From JAVBKU01 sp031553875 (GTDB lineage Bacteria > Bacteroidota > Bacteroidia > Bacteroidales > Rikenellaceae), in assembly GCA_031553875.1 (NCBI GenBank), contig JAVBKU010000011.1, positions 1-64,000 on the forward strand: a stretch of DNA of 64,000 bases. The letters are read 5' to 3'. Under the pieces are notes generated by a model. It was not told the origin of the DNA. It was given only the letters and a program-made list of their open reading frames with translations, and searched no databases. Position numbers and translations under genes: made by a program. Shown here one piece after another: positions 59,389 through 64,000 of this stretch (position 1 is the stretch's first letter; every line of letters begins with the position of its first letter).

Positions 59389-59570
59389 ATATTTTATCTT
59401 GGTCTGATTTTATTCCCCCAAAGATAATAATTTCACTTTTTTTATACGCGAACAACACGAAAAAATACCACAATCCGGTGACTTACTCCCTATTCAACTG
59501 GGCAGTCACTGGCGGCGGTTTGATAAGTCAGGCCTCGGACGGCCCGGGGCTTACCTCCAGTATATGCGGA

Positions 59571-59741
59571 TTATTTCGCTACGTCGTAGAAACAGCGCTT
59601 GGGCGAGATGATTTTGCCCTCCTTGGCGAGTTTCTTTATCGCTTTGTCGGCTTCGGCCTTATCGGCTCCGATAGCCGCAGCTATATCGCCAGGGCGCATA
59701 GCTCCCTTTTCTTCGAGAGCCTTGATGATCTTTTCTTCCAT
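59571..59741 (-). CDS. Small winged-helix DNA-binding protein
   Basis: A 56-residue protein (MEEKIIKALEEKGAMRPGDI, then AAAIGADKAEADKAIKKLAK and EGKIISPKRCFYDVAK), matching the minimal winged-helix regulator pattern: helix, turn-helix and a short wing. It lies 12 bases downstream of the nitroreductase gene on the same strand, suggesting co-transcription. It may sense the same conditions. Similar very short regulators are common in Bacteroidota. Confidence 0.7.
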   Translation of the reverse strand: MEEKIIKALEEKGAMRPGDIAAAIGADKAEADKAIKKLAKEGKIISPKRCFYDVAK

Positions 59742-59753
59742 GGTTTCAGGAGA

Positions 59754-60356
59754 TTATTTGAATATTTTCAGATGTGTATCGGGGTCGAACGGGGCCTTGG
59801 GACCAGGTTCCTGCAACGGTACTCCGAACGGCATCTGGGCTATGAGGCTCCAGCTTGTGGGTATCTCCCATTCTTTGGCCACCGCGGCGTCGATAAGAGG
59901 ATTGTAGTGCTGTAAGGAGGCTCCGAACCCTGCGTCTTCGAGCATGGTCCACACGGCCAGCTGGTGCATACCTGCGGTGTGCTGCGACCATTGGGGGAAT
60001 TTCTCGGCGTAGGAAGCGAAGCTGTCCTGGAGGTCCTTGACGGCATCGGTATCTTCATAGAAAAGTATCGTCCCGTAGCCTGCGGCGAAAGCTCCTCGCA
60101 CCTTGGCTTCGGACGACTTGAAGGATTCGCCGCCCACCAGACCCCGCAGGGTGTCTAACACTATTTCCCACAGCCGGTCGTGTTGCTTACCCAACATAAG
60201 CACCATCCTCGTGGTCTTGGAGTTGAACGCCGAGGGCACGTGGGTGAGGGCGAAACGCAATATATCTTCTATCTCCCTGTCGGCGATGGGGGAGTTGTCG
60301 TCGATGGAGTAGTAGGTCCTGCGGTGGGAAAGGGCTTCCTTGAAATCTCTTTTCAT
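59754..60356 (-). CDS. Nitroreductase family protein
   Basis: The 200-residue FMN enzyme begins FKEALSHRRTYYSIDDNSPI, typical of nitroreductases of the YdgI/HBN1 type, and contains VPSAFNSKTTRMVLMLG and AVWTMLEDAGFGASLQHYNP. FMN contacts are probably Arg12/Arg13 and the Ser-Asn-Lys cluster. NAD(P)H-dependent reduction of nitro or quinone compounds is the family's activity; the natural substrate is not known. A small winged-helix gene follows. Confidence 0.88.
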   Translation of the reverse strand: MKRDFKEALSHRRTYYSIDDNSPIADREIEDILRFALTHVPSAFNSKTTRMVLMLGKQHDRLWEIVLDTLRGLVGGESFKSSEAKVRGAFAAGYGTILFYEDTDAVKDLQDSFASYAEKFPQWSQHTAGMHQLAVWTMLEDAGFGASLQHYNPLIDAAVAKEWEIPTSWSLIAQMPFGVPLQEPGPKAPFDPDTHLKIFK

Positions 60357-60431
60357 AACTCTTTCGTTTTTGATTACAGGACTGCACTTGCAATTATTGT
60401 GCTACCTTTTGTGCGGCCGCAGAGGTAGGGG

Positions 60432-62309
60432 CTAGTAAGGCCTGTAATCCTTACGCATCACGTTGATGGTCTTGGGCAGCCATACACGGTAACGCACCCT
60501 CTTTTCCCATGTGTCACCCGCCGATGCGAAGTCGCAGAGGAGGACAGGGTGGGCGTTACGGTCGCCTTCGAGGTCGGTGCCGAGTACCATCGGGGCGGTG
60601 AAAGCCATCCACCCGAAGCCTTTGGTCTCTGCGGGGATCAGCTCCACGAAGCCGTCCTTCGAAGATATAACGCAGCACTCATCCACAAATCCGTCACCAA
60701 AGCGGCTGTCGCGCGAGAGTACTACGGGGCCGCGCGTGATGGCCTGCATCTGGTTGAGCTCCGAGAGACGGCCCCTCATATCGAGCGAGAGCGTTATCTT
60801 GTCGCCCGGCTTCCACGTGCGGGTGATGGAATGGTAGGCGCCGCGTTTGACGGCGGTACGGTCGGAGACGCCGTTCACGGCTATCACGGTCTTTTCGCTC
60901 CACGATGGGATGCGCAGGCTTACGGAAAAAGCGAAGGCCTTTGCGGGATTCAGGGTTATTTCCACGGTACCGTCCTTGGGGTAGGAGGTTTTCTGGGTAA
61001 CGGTCACAGCATTGCCGTCGATGGTAGCTGAGGCCTGCGATTCCGAGTATAGGTTTATTATCAGTGTGTTGCCGCCCGCCTGGTATGCGATCTGGGGTAT
61101 CATGGCGAAAGCCCTGGGGCCGTTAGCGTTACAGCAGTTGATGTGCATCCCGCATTGTTCCTCGCCTTCGGTGCGGCATCCTTCCAGCGGGCTGTACTTG
61201 GCGATCTGCGATGCGTCGCCTTTCATCGAGGCGAGCAGGGCGTTGTAGATGCTGCGTTCGAGGTGGTCGGCGTAGAGGGTATTACCGGTCATATTCAGCA
61301 GGCGGTGGCAGAGCTGCATCCATGTGAATGTGACGCAGGTCTCCATGGTGTGGTAGGTGGGATAGGTCTGCAATGCCGCGCCCCCGTACCAGCACTCGAA
61401 AGCGCTGCCCGAGCCGGCGATATTTATCTCATCCTTGATTATGTTGTTGGCCGCGTTCTGCACGGCGATAAAGGTGTTGAAGTCGCCGGTCTGCTTGAAA
61501 AGTTCGAGGATCCCCTCGTAGCACGACATCATCTCGTAGGCCTTCTGTCCGTTCTCGCGCGAGAACCACGAGTCGGGGTGGGGATAGCGCTGCGATACCG
61601 GCACTCCCGCCATAGCCTTGGCCACGAGGCCCGGGCCCTGAGGCGATTCGATGTCGGCGAGGATATATTTGGCGAAGTCGAGGTAGCGGGCGTCGCTTGT
61701 ACGTTCGTAGAGGTAGACAATAGGCTCGAGTATCGAACAGCTTGCCATGCCGTGGTAGTTACCCGTGGACACGATGCTCACCCTCCCCGGGCCTACCTGT
61801 GTCATCAGGTGGTCGGCCAGCTTGCGGGCCGCGTCGAGGGCTTTCTTGTCGCCCGAGAGGTCGTACCACGCCAGGAGGCCCAGCATGGTGTACTTGCGCC
61901 CCCACACGTCCCATTGGGCGAGTTGCGCCTGGGGCGAGTAGTTGCCTATATAGCCGTCGGATGATTGGGTGGAGATCATCCCCTCGGCCGATTTCTTGAT
62001 CATCTTATAGAGTTCCGGGTCGCCTGTGTAGCGGTACGAGCCGATGGCTCCCAGCACCCACTTACCCCAGAATTCCGACTGCCAGCGGCGGATCTCGGTA
62101 CGGTTGCGGAACGGCTCTATCAGCTCCTCCACGTCCTGAGCCTTGACCCTTTGGCCCACGCAGGCGTCGATGCGGCTGCCGAGGTAGCCGCCGATCTTGA
62201 CTTTTTCTATTTTTGATGCATGGGCTTCATTGGATTCTTTGGCCGGGAGAGCAAGGGTTGAGAAAACCGCCAGAACAGTGAGCAGAGTGTGGAATTTGAT
62301 AGATCGCAT
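60432..62309 (-). CDS. GH127 beta-L-arabinofuranosidase
   Basis: The 625-residue protein has a signal peptide (about residues 1-23) and an (alpha/alpha)6 barrel with C-terminal beta-sandwich domains. The zinc-cysteine site of GH127 is visible: Glu323 and Cys325 in HTMETCVTFTW, and Cys392-Cys393 in INCCNANGPRAF. The CC pair includes the Cys nucleophile of this family. The enzyme removes beta-L-arabinofuranose from plant glycoproteins or arabinans. It stands alone apart from the nitroreductase, with a 75-base gap. Confidence 0.92.
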   Translation of the reverse strand: MRSIKFHTLLTVLAVFSTLALPAKESNEAHASKIEKVKIGGYLGSRIDACVGQRVKAQDVEELIEPFRNRTEIRRWQSEFWGKWVLGAIGSYRYTGDPELYKMIKKSAEGMISTQSSDGYIGNYSPQAQLAQWDVWGRKYTMLGLLAWYDLSGDKKALDAARKLADHLMTQVGPGRVSIVSTGNYHGMASCSILEPIVYLYERTSDARYLDFAKYILADIESPQGPGLVAKAMAGVPVSQRYPHPDSWFSRENGQKAYEMMSCYEGILELFKQTGDFNTFIAVQNAANNIIKDEINIAGSGSAFECWYGGAALQTYPTYHTMETCVTFTWMQLCHRLLNMTGNTLYADHLERSIYNALLASMKGDASQIAKYSPLEGCRTEGEEQCGMHINCCNANGPRAFAMIPQIAYQAGGNTLIINLYSESQASATIDGNAVTVTQKTSYPKDGTVEITLNPAKAFAFSVSLRIPSWSEKTVIAVNGVSDRTAVKRGAYHSITRTWKPGDKITLSLDMRGRLSELNQMQAITRGPVVLSRDSRFGDGFVDECCVISSKDGFVELIPAETKGFGWMAFTAPMVLGTDLEGDRNAHPVLLCDFASAGDTWEKRVRYRVWLPKTINVMRKDYRPY

Positions 62310-62408
62310 CGGATTATAGTTGTGTTTTAGGAAATGTATTCTACAAAGATAGGATATGATTTCAGCTCCCTACTGTTGAATTTGATTTATATGCTTTAAA
62401 AAATGATA

Positions 62409-63434
62409 TTATCCCTTTCGCCGCGAGCCTATGCCCTCGGAAATGGTGCGTCCGGAGTTTCGTATGTCAGCTATGAGGGTGTCGAGGTATTCCAGCGGGT
62501 CGTCGCTCGAGCCGGCCTTACCCGGGTATATTTCGTAGAACGGGCGGCCTTCCGAGGGGGTGATATTGGGCATCACAACATTGGCTCCGCTGCTCAGGGC
62601 CATCATACGCCCTCCCGGAGAAAGCGACTCCATGGCCGTGGTGGCAGGGATATTGATGCCGGGCATCAGCAGGCGGGCGAGGGCGGTCACCCTCAGCGCG
62701 AGGCCGAGGTCGCCCGCCGCCGCACCGCGCAGGGGAGTGCAGGGGTGGGGGATAAAGGGGCCGATGCCTATCATGTCGAAGTCCAGGCGCTTGAAGTAGA
62801 GCAGGTCGCGGGCGATGGAACGCAGACTCTGGCCGGGCAGGCCGGTCATAATGCCGCTGCCGGTTTCGAAGTCCAGCTCATTGAGGTCGTCGAGGCAGCG
62901 CATCCTGCTCTCGAGGCTCATCCCGGGATTGAGCTGGCTGTATAGGGCGGGGTCGGTGGTCTCGATACGCAGGAGGTAGCGGTCGACCCCCGCCTCTTTC
63001 AACGCCCTGTAATCGTTGCGTGAGAGTTCGCCCAGACCGAGGGTCACGGCCAGCCCCATGGATTTCAGTTTATCTATGATGGGCGCGAGGCGCGCGGGGG
63101 TGAAGAACATATCTTCGCCACCCTGGAGCACTATGGTCTTTATGCCGCGCTCGGCGGCCGTTTCGGCGGCACGGATTATCGTTTCGGCGGATAGGCGGTA
63201 GCGTTTAAGGTCCTTGTTGCCCAGGCGCAGGCCGCAGTAAGCGCAGTTGTGGCGGCAGACGTTGGTGAACTCTATAAGCCCCCGCAGGTGTACCCCCGGG
63301 CCTACCGTAGAAGCCCTCACGCCGTCTGCCGCCGCCCTCAGAGCGTCGCCGCACGAGGCGTCGGAGAGCAGGGCCACGATCTCCCTCTCATCGAGGGACG
63401 CTGTCTGTACGGCTTTTTTTATAAGGTCTTCCAC
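62409..63434 (-). CDS. hydE: [FeFe]-hydrogenase maturase HydE
   Basis: The 341-residue radical SAM protein has the CX3CX2C cluster motif Cys60, Cys64, Cys67 in NVCRHNCAYCGLR. HydE-type segments follow: TIVLQGGEDMFFTP, GLGELSRNDYRALKEAGVDR, LLRIETTDPALYSQLNPGMS and IMTGLPGQSLRSIARDLLYF. HydE helps build the azadithiolate/cyanide-CO ligands of the H-cluster. HydF, HydG and a hydrogenase are not in the window, so they are expected elsewhere in the genome. Confidence 0.92.
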   Translation of the reverse strand: MEDLIKKAVQTASLDEREIVALLSDASCGDALRAAADGVRASTVGPGVHLRGLIEFTNVCRHNCAYCGLRLGNKDLKRYRLSAETIIRAAETAAERGIKTIVLQGGEDMFFTPARLAPIIDKLKSMGLAVTLGLGELSRNDYRALKEAGVDRYLLRIETTDPALYSQLNPGMSLESRMRCLDDLNELDFETGSGIMTGLPGQSLRSIARDLLYFKRLDFDMIGIGPFIPHPCTPLRGAAAGDLGLALRVTALARLLMPGINIPATTAMESLSPGGRMMALSSGANVVMPNITPSEGRPFYEIYPGKAGSSDDPLEYLDTLIADIRNSGRTISEGIGSRRKG

Positions 63435-63582
63435 GAGAGTCTGATTTATAGCGTAAAGGTAATGATTACACGGATATTTAGTGCCGGAAGCGCAGCCACA
63501 AAATAAAAAAAAAGGCCCTGTAATTTGTTTCTACGACCTGTTTTATTATTTTTACATATGTAGAATGCATAAAATCGGACAA

Positions 63583-64000
63583 ATGAAAAGTAGAATAATT
63601 GTTTTAGCCCTCGTTGTCTTTGCCCTCTCGATGTCGTCGTGCGGGAAAGATGATAATGTTGCCGCCGACAGGGCGTATTGGGTCGAGACCTTGATAAAGA
63701 TAGCCGATCCGGTGCTGGTAAACCTCAGCGAAAACACCTTGAAGAAGAATATGCCGTACGAGTCGCTTACCGATGACTCGTTGCGCCGCCAGGTGTCTCA
63801 TCTAGAGGCTGTGAGCAGAACCATTTGCGGTATCGCTCCCTGGCTCGAGCTGGGGCCCGACGATACTCCCGAGGGTGTGTTGAGGGCCAAATATATAGAC
63901 CTCGCCGTGAAGGGGATATCCAATGCCGTCAACCCCGAGGCGCCGGATTACCTGGTGTTCGATGACCGTCATACGCAACCTCTTGTCGATGCCGCTTTCC
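63583..64000 (+). CDS. DUF2264 lipoprotein (partial, runs off the window)
   Basis: Only the first 139 residues are present. A lipoprotein signal ends SMSSC (Cys20), then DRAYWVETLIKIADPVLVNL and HLEAVSRTICGIAPWLELGP fit the start of the DUF2264 family, probably (alpha/alpha)-barrel proteins linked with carbohydrate metabolism in Bacteroidota. ATG 63583 gives the signal peptide; an earlier in-frame ATG at 63565 adds six residues. The gene continues beyond position 64000. Confidence 0.8.
   Translation, partial: MKSRIIVLALVVFALSMSSCGKDDNVAADRAYWVETLIKIADPVLVNLSENTLKKNMPYESLTDDSLRRQVSHLEAVSRTICGIAPWLELGPDDTPEGVLRAKYIDLAVKGISNAVNPEAPDYLVFDDRHTQPLVDAAF

Overview
The window looks like a chromosomal segment of a Bacteroidota bacterium, order Bacteroidales. 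Support comes from promoters of the form TTTG-N19/20-TAnnTTTG (before hppA and two tRNA units), a long 317-residue NusB, small Bacteroidota-typical families (DUF2795, DUF4491, DUF1573, PepSY-like/DUF2874), secreted GH36 and GH127 glycosidases, a membrane pyrophosphatase and MEP-pathway genes. An Alistipes/Rikenellaceae-type gut organism would fit, but the genus cannot be fixed from this sequence.

Chromosomal left part (1-31.3 kb): purB, rubredoxin, ispF and ispH run together on the + strand. A secreted PQQ-propeller-like protein, an L,D-transpeptidase, DUF2795, a corrinoid adenosyltransferase, a shrunken methyltransferase-like protein and a YhiN-type flavoprotein follow. Then come nusB, a DUF1573 lipoprotein and yajC; a His-rich protein with a CzcB-CzcA-CzcC heavy-metal efflux operon; and a carbohydrate block (two-glutamate glycoside hydrolase, jelly-roll polysaccharide lyase-like protein, GH36 alpha-galactosidase, CE1-like esterase). 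panB, an SpoU rRNA/tRNA methyltransferase, hppA, an outer-membrane barrel and a tRNA-Thr/Tyr/Thr cluster complete this part. Two full copies and one half copy of a long-hairpin intergenic repeat lie here.

Integrated element (31,289-56,611): a tyrosine integrase sits beside tRNA-Thr(GGT). A 21-bp piece of that tRNA recurs at 56,591, and matching 18-bp integrase arm-type sites lie inside both ends. Between the ends are a CI-like repressor with two operators, a second S24 protein without a DNA-binding domain, a replication-initiator-like protein and small DNA-binding proteins. A tightly packed contractile-tail operon follows: connector, terminator, sheath, tube, E/E' frameshift chaperone, tape measure, U, X, D, V spike, gp25, J, I, fibres. 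A lysis cassette (membrane protein, GH108 muramidase, single-gene spanin) and more adhesin-like proteins complete the element. No terminase, portal, capsid protease or major capsid gene was recognised, and there is no room for them. The element therefore reads as a mobile, integrase-carrying R-type tailocin, or a prophage that has lost its head module. This is the main finding.

Chromosomal right part (56.6-64 kb): a membrane-anchored hypothetical protein, an FPD-repeat secreted protein, tRNA-Gly(GCC), DUF4491, a GNAT acetyltransferase, a small winged-helix protein next to a nitroreductase, a GH127 beta-L-arabinofuranosidase, the hydrogenase maturase HydE, and the start of a DUF2264 lipoprotein that runs off the window.
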